Notes: a model not told the origin generated them from the letters alone. A stretch of 64,000 bases of DNA from Palsa-465 sp963800475 (GCA_963800475.1 CAWDAZ010000001.1:817442-881441); one strand, 5' to 3'. Shown: positions 15,713 through 24,730, numbered from the stretch's first letter. Program-made: numbers and translations.

Positions 15713-16327
15713 TTGCCCGGCCAGGCGATGGATGACGCGCTCAACAGCTCCGAGGGGTTGCGGGTCATCGCCCTGGTGGCGTCCGCGGGCGGTCTTGCCG
15801 CGGTCTCGGACGTGCTGTCCGGGTTGCCTGCGGGTCTCGATGCCGTCCTGGTCGTCCTCATTCACCAGGATCCGGATCATGAGAGCATGCTCGTGCGGCT
15901 CCTTGCACGGCGGTCGCGTCTGCCAGTCGAGGTTGCGTGGGATGGCATGCGCCTGCAGGCTGGGACCGTGGTGGTGGCGCCGCCGGGTAAGCACATCCTG
16001 CTCGCCGAAGGCCCGATCGTGGCGTTGATCGCTTCCGGAGCCGCTCCGCCGAGCCGGCCCTCGGCCGATCTGCTGCTGACGACGCTCGCGATCACATGTG
16101 GTCCCCGCGCCACGGCCGTGGTCCTCTCCGGGGGCGGCCACGACGGCGCCACAGGCGCCAGTGCCATTCACCGGTTCGGCGGGACGGTCGTCGCGTGCGA
16201 CGCGGCGTCCTCAGAACGGTTCGCGATGCCGCAGGCGACAATCGAGCGAGGCGTCGCCGATCACATCGTCGCAAGCGCCGAGGTCGCCGAGGTCCTGGCG
16301 CGGATCGTCGCGGGCTCAACAGTCTGA
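15713..16327 (+). CDS. CheB-type methylesterase domain protein
   Basis: The 204-residue protein is a stand-alone CheB catalytic domain with the Ser-His-Asp triad: Ser in VASAGG near residue 25, His in LIHQDPDH and Asp in GGGHDGATG, followed by 'FAMPQATIERGVADHIV'. There is no receiver domain. In the family it demethylates chemoreceptor glutamates or, in CheB-CheR-PAS fusions, acts in sensory cascades of unclear role. The frame starts with TTG at 15713; an ATG at 15728 is equally possible. The PAS gene that follows resembles the C-terminal part of such fusions. Confidence 0.85.
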   Translation: MPGQAMDDALNSSEGLRVIALVASAGGLAAVSDVLSGLPAGLDAVLVVLIHQDPDHESMLVRLLARRSRLPVEVAWDGMRLQAGTVVVAPPGKHILLAEGPIVALIASGAAPPSRPSADLLLTTLAITCGPRATAVVLSGGGHDGATGASAIHRFGGTVVACDAASSERFAMPQATIERGVADHIVASAEVAEVLARIVAGSTV

Positions 16328-16577
16328 AGTCCCCCAATCCGACGCGTCCGAGGGCTCGCCTGCCCGCGCACGCGCGGCTGCGCGCTGGCTGCGCCCCGTC
16401 GTGTTCGGCTTGCGGCTCCTACCGTGGGGCTCGGCGTCGCAGCGTCCTGGCGTATGGTTGGTTAGCAACGTGTGCCTGCGGGTTCCTGCGAACGCGGCGA
16501 GCGCACTGCATTCCGAAGTGCTCGATTGGAGATCAGCGCTCGGCGTGCCGAGCGAGTCGGACCTCGAGGAGGGTCTC

Positions 16578-17510
16578 GTGGCTGGACCGGAAGACGAGGA
16601 CAAGAACGTTCAGCGGGTGGAGCGCAGCGTCCCTTCTCCGCCAGCCGTTGCGGTGATCAGGCATGGTCGCGGGAGCAGCCCGACGGCCGAGCGGCGGGTC
16701 GCGGCTCCGACGATGTCGAGCAAGAGCCCTCGTGGACACCCGCTCCCGGGAGCTGAGTTGCGACCGCTGACAGGTTCCGACAATCGGCGCCGCACGGGCA
16801 GCGCGGGGCAGCGCATCTCGATGATCGCCAACCCGAGGCTGCGAGAAGCAGCATTCGATGCCGTCCCGGCCGCCCAGGTAGTGCTCGATCGCGAGGGCAG
16901 GGTCGTGCTCGCGACCGACCGTGCCCGCCGCATGTTCGCGCTGGGCCCCAGCGACGTGGGCCGGCCGATCACGGATCTGCAGCTCTCCTCCTATCCACTC
17001 GAGCTGCAAGAGCACCTCGACGAGGTGATCCAGGGCCGTAAGCCCGTTGAGGTCAAGCAGGTCCGCTGGCGCCGCGGGACGCAAGAGCGGGTGCTCGACG
17101 TCCGGATTACGCCGCTGTCCGTCGAGAACGGCTTGCTCGGCACGAACATCACCTACAGCGACCTCACCGAGCGTCGCTTGCTCGAACGCCGGCTCGCCGA
17201 GACCCGGCGCGAGCTTGCGGATGCCTGTGACGAGCTATGGGCAAGCACGCATCAGTTGGAGTTGAATCTTGAGCAGCAGCGCACGATTCTCGAATGGCTC
17301 GCGCTAGCGGATGCAGAGTTGGTCTTGACCACCAAGCAGCTCGGCAGAGCCGATGACGGGCTTCAGTCAGCGCACCAGGAGCTCAAGCTGCTCAAAGGTG
17401 AACTGCACCGTCGCACCCACGAGCACGTCGCCACCGAGGCGCTTGTGGCCGCCGTCCTGACCGCGGCGGCGTCGCGAGAGCTTGGCCACGCGCAGCAAAT
17501 GAGACCGTAG
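16578..17510 (+). CDS. PAS and coiled-coil protein related to the C-terminal part of CheB-CheR-PAS fusions
   Basis: From a GTG at 16578 with GAGGAGGG just upstream, the product has 310 residues. A basic, low-complexity N-terminus is followed by a PAS domain: 'AAQVVLDREGRVVLATDRAR', 'FALGPSDVGRPITDLQLSSY' and 'GTNITYSDLTERRLLERRLA'. The rest is a long coiled coil ('LADACDELWASTHQLELN...'). This order is the one at the end of CheB-CheR-PAS fusion proteins. No histidine kinase or methyltransferase domain is present. It lies 250 bp after the CheB gene on the same strand. Confidence 0.75.
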   Translation: MAGPEDEDKNVQRVERSVPSPPAVAVIRHGRGSSPTAERRVAAPTMSSKSPRGHPLPGAELRPLTGSDNRRRTGSAGQRISMIANPRLREAAFDAVPAAQVVLDREGRVVLATDRARRMFALGPSDVGRPITDLQLSSYPLELQEHLDEVIQGRKPVEVKQVRWRRGTQERVLDVRITPLSVENGLLGTNITYSDLTERRLLERRLAETRRELADACDELWASTHQLELNLEQQRTILEWLALADAELVLTTKQLGRADDGLQSAHQELKLLKGELHRRTHEHVATEALVAAVLTAAASRELGHAQQMRP

Positions 17511-17626
17511 AACACTCCGGTCCCGATGACCCGGCCGCCTCGAACGTTCGCACGATCTGGCTGAGGACCCAAGGAAGCTGCGTGCGGCCAACGGCGCCGA
17601 GCGCTGCCACGAGCGTCGCAGCTCGC

Positions 17627-18691
17627 TCAGCGCTTGGCGGCGGAAAAGCCCACCAGCCGCCCCAGGTCTTCGTCGTAGAGCTTGAGGCGCAGCGCGCGAA
17701 TGCCATCCGACAGCGACAGCGTCGGCGAGGCCTGGAAGACGGGATTGCCGTCGTGTGCGCGCTGGAGGTTGTAGTTGGGGATCTTCGGGCTCATGTGGTG
17801 CACGTGGTGCAGCCCAATGTTGCCGGTGAAGAACTGCAGCATGCGGGGCAGCTTCAGATACGAGCTGCCGCGCAGCGCCGAGGCGGCGTAGCTCCAGTCG
17901 TCGTGACGCCGCCAGTACACACCGTCGAACTGGTGCTGGACGTAGAACAGCCACACGCCGGCCGCGCCGGCGAGCATCGCGCAGGGAAGCTGCACAAGCA
18001 GCACCGCGCTCCAGCCCAGGAGGACGCATAATCCCCCAAGAACCGCAATCAGCGCGATGTCGGTGAGGACGATCTCGCGCCAGTAGCGCCGGCGCGCCCA
18101 CCCAGGGATCAGCCGCGGCTGGAGCATCAGCGCCCACAGCGGTCCGAGCACAAGCATCACGAACGGATTGCGCAGCAGCCGGTATCCCAGCCGCCCCGGT
18201 TTGGACAGGGCGCGGTACTCCGCAACCGTCTTCGTTTCGACGTCGCCCTTGCCGCGATGATCCAGGTCGCCTGCGGTGGCGTGGTGGACGGCGTGCTCAT
18301 GGCGCCAGCTTCCGAACGGGGAGAACACTAGGAACCCGCAGGCCATACCCACGTACCTGTTGGCGCTTCGGCTCGGCAGGAAGGAGCCGTGGGCGCAGTC
18401 GTGGAACACGATGAACGTGCGCAGTAGGAAGCCCGCGGCCGGCACCGCGAGCGCCAGCACGACGAGATCGGAGAACTGCAGCAGCAGGTACATCGCGGCG
18501 ATCAGGACGAGGTACGGAAGTGCCGAGGTGGCGATATCGCGCAGCCCGCGTCTCACCGACGGCTCCGCATACGGACCCAGTTGCTCGCGCCAGAACGACG
18601 CGGGAAGCGCCACTGAAGGCGTCCTGAGAGCGTGGACAGCATCCCCCACCGCGGCGTCCGCCTCGTGTTGGACCGATGTCGATTCGCGCAT
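17627..18691 (-). CDS. Membrane fatty acid desaturase
   Basis: The 354-residue integral membrane protein has the three histidine boxes of acyl-lipid desaturases: HDCAHG near residue 97, HEHAVHH at 131-137 and HHVHH near 295. Several hydrophobic segments separate them ('YLVLIAAMYLLLQF', 'MLVLGPLWALML', 'DIALIAVLGGLCVLL'). It would insert a double bond in membrane lipids using a di-iron centre, oxygen and ferredoxin. The ATG at 18691 begins MRESTSVQHE; a longer frame to 18916 has no membrane or domain content. Single gene, convergent with the PAS gene. Confidence 0.88.
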   Translation of the reverse strand: MRESTSVQHEADAAVGDAVHALRTPSVALPASFWREQLGPYAEPSVRRGLRDIATSALPYLVLIAAMYLLLQFSDLVVLALAVPAAGFLLRTFIVFHDCAHGSFLPSRSANRYVGMACGFLVFSPFGSWRHEHAVHHATAGDLDHRGKGDVETKTVAEYRALSKPGRLGYRLLRNPFVMLVLGPLWALMLQPRLIPGWARRRYWREIVLTDIALIAVLGGLCVLLGWSAVLLVQLPCAMLAGAAGVWLFYVQHQFDGVYWRRHDDWSYAASALRGSSYLKLPRMLQFFTGNIGLHHVHHMSPKIPNYNLQRAHDGNPVFQASPTLSLSDGIRALRLKLYDEDLGRLVGFSAAKR

Positions 18692-19619
18692 GAACGATCC
18701 CCGTTCCGAGAGTGAAGACGATTCGTCGCGGACCGGGAATCGCGGCCGGGCGTGCGACCGTCGTGAGCGTTCCGCGCTTCGATGTGCAACCTTCTGCTCC
18801 AGCTCTAGCCAGCGCCGAAAGGTCGCTTCGAGCAGCATACCGCCAGATCCATGGCTTGCGGGTCGTCGAGATCGAACGCCAGGACCGGATCGTGCCCCGG
18901 CGATGCCTTGCGACATCAGGTAGGAGAGGGCTGGTCGTCGTCGACCTTCGAGACAGTCGCCCCATGACCGATGTTGACATCGGCGTCGCTGAGCCGGAAC
19001 CTGGAGGCCTGCCTCCTCAAGGCCCGAACCGACCGATTTTGGGCCGTTCGTGCGTCCGCTTCGGACGAACCTCCTGGCTCATGGCAATTTGCGATGAATT
19101 TGGCCTCGGCGCCCACAAACGCCGCAATAGGAGTACTGTCGGTAAGTGGCTGGCCCTGGGGCCAGATTCTCAGCTCCCCGCCAGAATGCCACCGACGGCG
19201 CAACCGGTGCCACGAGGCGAGAGGCGGGGGTTACTGGTTTGGCCTGCGGGGCCGGTGCCGGTTTCCTACAGGCGTTACCCCACCGGGCCGGTGGGCGCGT
19301 CCCTACCTGATGAATGCTCGGGGGTCTTCGCCCCTCTCCTCCGCGCGGCCGCAATCAGAGGGACGGGAAGGCCTAGAGGCCATGGCACGCATGGAGAACA
19401 ATCAGTCAGCACGTAGGCGAGGCGCGTGGGCTCGCGATCGCGGATCGCGAATGTTCGACCAGGCAATCTACGCCCGGCGACGCCTTAGCACGCCGCAGGC
19501 GAATCGCAGCCGAACCGAAGCAGACCGGCGCGACCACCCCAGCTACGCGTACTTAGGGCAATCGCACGACTAGGCAAGCGACTGCCGATGCCCGCATGTC
19601 AAGGTGAAAAGGAGCACAG
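18692..19619. other. Long stretch without a recognisable gene
   Basis: Open frames up to about 230 codons occur on both strands, but none has a ribosome binding site with protein-like composition. I see no repeat or RNA signature. The last part (about 19560-19619) is the leader of the small gene at 19620. Confidence 0.4.
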
Positions 19620-19793
19620 ATGCCCAGAGTTCAGGTTCTAACTGAAGTGCAGGGACACGCCGAAAAGGTCATGCTGACCGAGCATGTGCCCTCGGAGATG
19701 ATCGCTAATGAGCATTACGCTGACCAGCTCGTCGAGCGCATGGGCTGGGCGCTCGTCGACGCCGAGGAACACGAGCAGGCGATTCGCGCCTGA
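19620..19793 (+). CDS. Hypothetical small acidic protein (57 aa)
   Basis: ATG at 19620 with AAAAGGAG 5-8 bases upstream, stop TGA at 19791-19793. The product begins MPRVQVLTEVQGHAEKVML and continues 'SEMIANEHYADQLVERMGWA', ending in an acidic helix. The strong ribosome binding site and balanced composition make it credible. Function unknown; it stands alone with no gene within 450 bp on either side. Confidence 0.55.
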   Translation: MPRVQVLTEVQGHAEKVMLTEHVPSEMIANEHYADQLVERMGWALVDAEEHEQAIRA

Positions 19794-20261
19794 CCGAGCG
19801 GGGCCGGGGAAGCCACCTGGCCGGACCCCGTTCATCGGGCCACCTGGTGTGAGAGCGCGTTTGCTCAAGCACACGGGCGATCTCAGGCACGCCGAGCTGG
19901 CTACCGGATCGCACGACAAGGAACGGTGGCGATCGCCTCTGTCGGAACCCGGCGTTTGCGAAGGTGTTCGGCTCGGCAGTGGTGTCGTCGAGGCCGGCAG
20001 GTCGTGGCGTCTGCTGATCAGCCTGGTCGGGTCCCGCTTTGATGGGCGAGGCGAGCCTCTTGACGGGTGCGTGCTCGGTCCCCCACCGCGCGGCGAGCAG
20101 GGCGCACGGGCGACTCGCGACTGCTGCCAGGCGCTGCCGGTAGCGCTAGTCGCGATGAGCGTGTGCGAGCGTCCTCGACACAGCCGCCGCAGCCATCCGG
20201 CGAAACCCACAGCATGGGGGAGGCGAACTACGGCGCACACCGACGCGGCGCGGGTTGGCCG
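19794..20261. other. Intergenic stretch before the Nudix gene
   Basis: No gene seen. Frames on both strands lack recognisable content. Confidence 0.4.
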
Positions 20262-20711
20262 ATGACCGAGCCTCTGCCTCAGGCTGAGTTCGACTGGATC
20301 TTCAGCAAAGTCCCGCGTTTGACCGTCGAGGTTCTGATCGCATCCGAGGAGCGGGGAGTGCTGCTCGCGAAACGCGAGGTCGACCCGTGCCGCGGCATGT
20401 GGAACCTTCCCGGCGGGACCGTCCGATTCGGCGAACCGCTGGTCAACGCGGTGAAGCGAGTCGCCGCTGACGAGCTGGAGGCTGCCGTCCGGCCGGGTCG
20501 GTTCCTGGGCTACATCGAATACCCCAGCCACTACGAGAGCGGGCTTGATTCACCGGTCGGGCTCGTGTTCGCCGCCACGCCGCTGGATGAAGCAGAGCCG
20601 CGCGGCCGGTGGTTCACCGTGCTCCCCGAGAACATGCATGAAGAGCAGAAACAGTTCCTGCTCGCTCACGCGCCTGGCTCGCGCTCGACGAGGGACGCCA
20701 GCTCAACCTAA
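20262..20711 (+). CDS. Nudix hydrolase with a GDP-mannose-hydrolase-like box
   Basis: The 149-residue protein has 'GMWNLPGGTVRFGEPLVNAV' and then KRVAADELEAAV where the standard Nudix box has REUxEExGU. The first Glu is Val and EE is DE. The same kind of change is known in GDP-mannose mannosyl hydrolase, which cleaves the sugar rather than the pyrophosphate, and the FGY/GYIEY segment after the box also fits that subgroup. The ATG at 20262 is preferred; one at 20214 is possible. Tail to tail with the DUF302 gene. Confidence 0.75.
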   Translation: MTEPLPQAEFDWIFSKVPRLTVEVLIASEERGVLLAKREVDPCRGMWNLPGGTVRFGEPLVNAVKRVAADELEAAVRPGRFLGYIEYPSHYESGLDSPVGLVFAATPLDEAEPRGRWFTVLPENMHEEQKQFLLAHAPGSRSTRDASST

Positions 20712-20743
20712 GGCTGGGCAGCCGGCAGATGACTCGACCGGCG

Positions 20744-21163
20744 CTAGACGACCGCGGCCGCCGCTGCTGCGCGTTCCACGACGGTGCTCAGGCGCCGGCG
20801 CACCTCGGTGGCGGTGGAGGCGAGCTGGTCGTTGCCGACCATCAACAGCATCCGCTCGGCATCGACGGCGGCGATGTGCGTCTGTCCGTTCTGCTCGTAG
20901 ACGACGACGTTGCACGGGAGCAGCGTGCCCAGCTCGGGCTCGGCCTCCAGTGCCGCGTGTGCCAGCGGCGGGTTGCAGGCCCCCAGGATGAGGTAGGGCT
21001 CGCGCTCGACGCCGAGCTTTGCCTTGAGGGTGGCCTGCACGTCGATCTCGCAGAGGACGCCAAAGCCTTGCGCGGTGAGCTCTTGGCGAACGTGGGCCAC
21101 GGCGTCGGCGAATGCCAGCTCGGTCGTAGCGCTCAGGGTGTAGCTGCTGCCAGCTTCGGACAT
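20744..21163 (-). CDS. DUF302 protein
   Basis: The 139-residue protein matches DUF302: 'AVAHVRQELTAQGFGVLCEI', 'ILGACNPPLAHAALEAEPEL' and 'LLPCNVVVYEQNGQTHIAAV'. Function unknown in the family; the two conserved cysteines (GACNPP and LLPCN) suggest metal or thiol chemistry. Its start overlaps the end of the glutaredoxin gene by 31 bp, so it is the third gene of the MMPL-glutaredoxin-DUF302 operon. Confidence 0.85.
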   Translation of the reverse strand: MSEAGSSYTLSATTELAFADAVAHVRQELTAQGFGVLCEIDVQATLKAKLGVEREPYLILGACNPPLAHAALEAEPELGTLLPCNVVVYEQNGQTHIAAVDAERMLLMVGNDQLASTATEVRRRLSTVVERAAAAAAVV

Positions 21164-21474
21164 GCTGCCTCCAATTCCCTTTGCTTCGCCTGGGCGGCCC
21201 TGGCCCGCTGCTCGGCGGCCTCAAGCGGTTCGATGTGTCGCTCGTCCAGATAGGCGAGGATCGCCTGCTCGCCGCGCACGGTTTCGGCGTCCGCGACCAG
21301 GACGGGGATCTCGTCGGTTCCGGTTGCCAGCTCCAGTTCGGCTCGAGTTTCGCGTCTGGCGGGTACCTGGTGGGTGGTATAGGTGAGGCCGAGCTCGGTC
21401 AGGCGCTGGCGGATCCGGTGGGACGCCGGACACCATTCCGTCTGCCAGAGCTCTAGGCGGGCTGCTGCTGTCAT
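21133..21474 (-). CDS. Monothiol glutaredoxin/GST N-terminal-like protein
   Basis: The 113-residue protein has a thioredoxin fold of the glutaredoxin type: 'LELWQTEWCPASHRIRQRLT' with the CPAS active site at residues 15-18, then 'TDEIPVLVADAETVRGEQAI' with the cis-proline. The ATG at 21474 has AAGGAG 8 bases upstream; this site lies just after the stop of the MMPL gene. The C-terminal 25 residues are a charged helix. The serine in place of the second cysteine implies a monothiol mechanism or a glutathione-binding role. Confidence 0.82.
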   Translation of the reverse strand: MTAAARLELWQTEWCPASHRIRQRLTELGLTYTTHQVPARRETRAELELATGTDEIPVLVADAETVRGEQAILAYLDERHIEPLEAAEQRARAAQAKQRELEAACPKLAAATP

Positions 21475-21491
21475 ATCGATCACTCCTTGGC

Positions 21492-23657
21492 TCATGCGTG
21501 GCCGAACGTGACGTCGGGCAGCACGCGGTGCGCCCAGCGCGGCAGGTACCACGCCCACCGTCCCATCAGCCGCATCAGGACCGGCAGCAGGAGCAGCCGG
21601 ACCAGTGCGGCGTCGAGGAGCACAGCCACGCCTAGGATGATTCCCATCTCCTTGGGCGGGAGCGGGCCGGACAGCGCGAAGGTGAAGAACACCGCGACCA
21701 TCACCGCGGCGGCGGCGAAGATCACGCGCCCTGAGTGCGCCACGGCGCCGACCATCGCCTCGCGTGCGTCGTGGGTGTGATCCCAGTGCTCCTTGGCCGC
21801 GGAGAGCAGGAACACGGTGTAGTCCATTGAGATCGCGAAGATCATCGCGAAGAAGAACACCGGTCCCCATGCGTCCAGGAATCCCTGGGACTGGAATCCG
21901 AGCAGCGAGTGCAGGGCGCCGTCCTGGAAGATCAACTTCGCCACCCCGAACGCCGCGCCGGTGGCCAGCAGGTTGGTCAGCACGCCGACTGCGGCCAACA
22001 GCGGCGCCTGCAGCGCGATCAGCAACAGCAGAAACCCGAGCGCCAGGACCACACCGATGACCAGCGGGGTCTTGGCCGACAGCGCGGCCTGGAGGTCGTG
22101 GTTCTCGGCCGCCGCGCCACCGATCAGGGAACCCGGCGGCAATTCGGCGCGGAGCCGGTCGATCGTGCGCCCGACCGCGGGGCTGGAGGGATCCTGTCCG
22201 GGGATCGCGGTAATCAACGCGTAGCCGCCGTTGGACTGCGTCGGCATCAGCGCTGCCACCCCGGCGTCGTGGGAGGCGATCTGCTGCGCTGCGCCCGCGT
22301 TGCCGGAAGGTGTGACGATCTGCAGCGGGCCGGTGGCGCCGGGTCCGAATGCCGCCTGAACCTGCTGATAGCCGATCCGCGAGGCATCTGATGTCGGCAC
22401 GACCTTGATCGACGGCATCGCGGTCTTCAGCTGGGTGACTGGAAGCGCGAGACCGACGAGGATCGCCAGCGCGACCAGGCCGTAGCGGACCGGCTGGCGC
22501 CACAGCCGCTGGCCCCACTGCTCAAACCGCGGCGAGCGATGCTCGCCCGAGTGTGCCCACGGCAGCGCCAGCTTGTCCACACGCGCCCCCAGCTTCGCAA
22601 GCGCCGCCGGCAGCAGCGTGAGCGTCGCCGCCAGCACGAAGATCACCGAGAGCATGATTCCCAGGCTCATCGAGCGGAATGCCGGCGAGGGAACAAGCAT
22701 CACTGCCGAGAGCGAGATCAGCACGGTTATCCCGGAGAACAGGACGGCCTTGCCTGCGGTGTCCATCGTGACCGCGGTCGCGTCGACGGCGGAGAGCTGG
22801 TGGCCGAAAACCGCGCTGCGGAAGCGGTGAACCACGAACAGCGCGTAGTCAATCCCCAGCGCGAGCGCGAACATCAGGGCAAAGTTCATCGCCCAGATCG
22901 AGATCGGCATGACAAGCGTGCCCAGGTACAGCAGGCCGGCCGCCGACGCCAGACCCAGCATGGTCAGCATCAACGGCAGCCCGGCGGCGACCAGCGATCC
23001 GAATGCCAGCAGCAGGATGCCGAGCGTCACCGGCCAAGAGATCACCTCGGACTTCATCATCGCCGTGCGGTTGGCGGCGTTGAAGTCAGACCACATCCCT
23101 GTAGCACCGGTCAGGTGGACCTGGACACCACCGCCGGACAGCGAGGCAAGCTTGCCCTTCAGCGAGTCCGCCGCCTTGACCATGCCGTTGGAGCTCTTCG
23201 CCGCCCCGGCCTGCACGATCGCGGTATGGCCGTCCCGGGAGATTGACACGCCCGGCGCCGGCGGTAGGACGCTGCGGACCGCACCGTCGGCGCGCAGGGT
23301 CGCCTCGACCTTCGTCAACGTGCTCCTGAACCCGGGATCGGCGATCGTCCGGCTCGGCGAGTAGACCACGGTCATCAGGCCGTAGCTGGACAGCCCGGCG
23401 AAGTTCCGGTCGATCAGGTTTCGCGCCTGAACCGACTGGGACCCGGTCGTCTCCCACCCGGCGCCCGACAGGGCGGTCTCGACCTTGGGAGCGAGGACCC
23501 CCAGGCCGATGGCCACGATCAACCAGCCGATGAGCGTGACTCGAAAATGAGTGGCGGTGTAGCGGCCGAGCCGGCCGATCGGCCCGACGCGCACGGCATG
23601 CGGATACCCCTCGGCCACGCGGCGGTTGCCGAGGCGCGGTTCACGGAGGGCGGTCAT
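21492..23657 (-). CDS. MMPL-family transporter
   Basis: The 721-residue membrane protein is an RND-related MMPL exporter with two halves, each with an extracytoplasmic domain and a bundle of membrane helices ('TLIGWLIVAIGLGVLAP' first). The motif 'MFALALGIDYALFVVHRFRS' and its second-half copy 'FAISMDYTVFLLSAAKEHWD' carry the proton-relay Asp and Tyr. MMPL proteins export lipids, siderophores or toxic compounds. The ATG at 23657 gives the usual N-terminus. It is divergent from an ArsR-type repressor, with a perfect operator between, so it is probably induced by a metal or redox signal. Confidence 0.9.
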   Translation of the reverse strand: MTALREPRLGNRRVAEGYPHAVRVGPIGRLGRYTATHFRVTLIGWLIVAIGLGVLAPKVETALSGAGWETTGSQSVQARNLIDRNFAGLSSYGLMTVVYSPSRTIADPGFRSTLTKVEATLRADGAVRSVLPPAPGVSISRDGHTAIVQAGAAKSSNGMVKAADSLKGKLASLSGGGVQVHLTGATGMWSDFNAANRTAMMKSEVISWPVTLGILLLAFGSLVAAGLPLMLTMLGLASAAGLLYLGTLVMPISIWAMNFALMFALALGIDYALFVVHRFRSAVFGHQLSAVDATAVTMDTAGKAVLFSGITVLISLSAVMLVPSPAFRSMSLGIMLSVIFVLAATLTLLPAALAKLGARVDKLALPWAHSGEHRSPRFEQWGQRLWRQPVRYGLVALAILVGLALPVTQLKTAMPSIKVVPTSDASRIGYQQVQAAFGPGATGPLQIVTPSGNAGAAQQIASHDAGVAALMPTQSNGGYALITAIPGQDPSSPAVGRTIDRLRAELPPGSLIGGAAAENHDLQAALSAKTPLVIGVVLALGFLLLLIALQAPLLAAVGVLTNLLATGAAFGVAKLIFQDGALHSLLGFQSQGFLDAWGPVFFFAMIFAISMDYTVFLLSAAKEHWDHTHDAREAMVGAVAHSGRVIFAAAAVMVAVFFTFALSGPLPPKEMGIILGVAVLLDAALVRLLLLPVLMRLMGRWAWYLPRWAHRVLPDVTFGHA

Positions 23658-23764
23658 CGGACGCCAACGACCTTCGCGCCGCGACCCGAGTCGCCGGAGT
23701 CCGGATACGTCTGCACAACTGTAAAGTAGTACATGAGTGGAGCGTAGCACAGGCGCCGGAGCTA

Positions 23765-23798
23765 TTGCAACTGCACAACGATTTGGTTGTGCTACGAT
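23765..23798 (+). promoter_or_regulatory. Operator/promoter of the ArsR-type gene and the divergent MMPL operon
   Basis: A perfect inverted repeat GCACAAC-GATTTG-GTTGTGC spans 23773-23792. It is followed at once by TACGAT (23793-23798), a good -10 hexamer, with CTGCAC (23771-23776) 16 bases upstream as a possible -35. The GTG start lies 6 bases after the -10, so the transcript is probably leaderless. A further GCACAAC half-site occurs at 23713-23719 towards the MMPL gene. Confidence 0.65.
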
Positions 23799-23804
23799 GG
23801 AGCC

Positions 23805-24152
23805 GTGAGCAAGACTCCCGCCGTTCCCCACCCGCTCCCCGAGCCACTGATCGAACTCGTGGCTCAGCGCTTCCGCGTCCTTGGTGAGCCGATGCGAATC
23901 AAGCTACTCGACCGGCTGCGAGAGGGAGACGCGACGGTCGGCGAACTGCAGCAGGCGCTCGGCGCAAGCCAGCAGAACGTGTCCAAGCACCTCGGAGTCC
24001 TTCACGCCGCCGGCATGGTCGGCCGCACCAAGGACGGTAACCACTCCCGCTACTCGATCTCCGACCCCAGCGTGTTCAAGCTGTGCGACCAGGTGTGCGG
24101 CGGGGTTCGCCGCCAGCTCCAAGAGCTCGAAGCGATCCTCCAGCCCGCCTAA
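23805..24152 (+). CDS. ArsR-family transcriptional repressor
   Basis: The 115-residue protein is a winged-helix ArsR/SmtB regulator: 'QRFRVLGEPMRIKLLDRLRE', recognition helix 'ALGASQQNVSKHLGVLHAAG' and wing 'RTKDGNHSRYSISDP'. It has a cysteine pair near the C-terminus (KLCDQVCGG) that could sense metal or oxidants; the classical ELCVCDL metal motif is absent. GTG start at 23805. It probably represses itself and the divergent MMPL-glutaredoxin-DUF302 operon through the palindrome just upstream. Confidence 0.88.
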   Translation: MSKTPAVPHPLPEPLIELVAQRFRVLGEPMRIKLLDRLREGDATVGELQQALGASQQNVSKHLGVLHAAGMVGRTKDGNHSRYSISDPSVFKLCDQVCGGVRRQLQELEAILQPA

Positions 24153-24166
24153 CGGTCGGTGGGGCC

Positions 24167-24730
24167 ATGCTGATCTACTCGATGGGCGTCTCGGTGGACG
24201 GCTTTATCGCCGACCGTGAGGGCGCGTTCGGGTGGACGGTCCCCAACGAGGAGCAGTTTCGCCTCCACACCGCGCAGGTTCGCGAGCTCGGCGGCTATCT
24301 GTGCGGCCGCAGGCTTTACGAGACGATGCTGCCGTGGGAGACGGATCCGTCGATGCGCGGCGACGAGCTTCGGGCCGCGTTCGCCGACGTCTGGTGCGCG
24401 ATCCCGAAGGTCGTCTTCAGCCGCACGCTCGACAGCGTTCAGGGCAACGCCCGGCTCGCCACGGCGTCGGTGGCCGAGGAGGTCGCTGCGGCGCTCGACG
24501 CGACCGACAAGGACGTCTCGATCGGCGGCGCCGGCCTGGCCGCAGCAGCGATCGAGCTCGGCCTCGTCGACGAGCTGCGCATGTTCCGCAACCCGATCGT
24601 CGTCGGTGGCGGCACGCCGTTCCTGCCGCCGGTCACCGAAGCGGTTCGCCTAGACCTGGTCGAGACCAGGACGTTCGGCTCGCGCGTGATCTACGAGCGC
24701 TACGGGCGCGCCCGCGATCAGTCGGACTGA
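24167..24730 (+). CDS. Dihydrofolate reductase/RibD C-terminal family protein
   Basis: The 187-residue protein has the YyaP/RibD-C version of the DHFR fold: 'MLIYSMGVSVDGFIADREGA', 'GGYLCGRRLYETMLPWE', 'VVFSRTLDSV' and 'DVSIGGAGLAAAAIELGLVD' for NADPH binding. Most members are reductases of unknown substrate, not true DHFR. It starts 14 bp after the ArsR gene, so the two are likely co-transcribed. Confidence 0.85.
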   Translation: MLIYSMGVSVDGFIADREGAFGWTVPNEEQFRLHTAQVRELGGYLCGRRLYETMLPWETDPSMRGDELRAAFADVWCAIPKVVFSRTLDSVQGNARLATASVAEEVAAALDATDKDVSIGGAGLAAAAIELGLVDELRMFRNPIVVGGGTPFLPPVTEAVRLDLVETRTFGSRVIYERYGRARDQSD

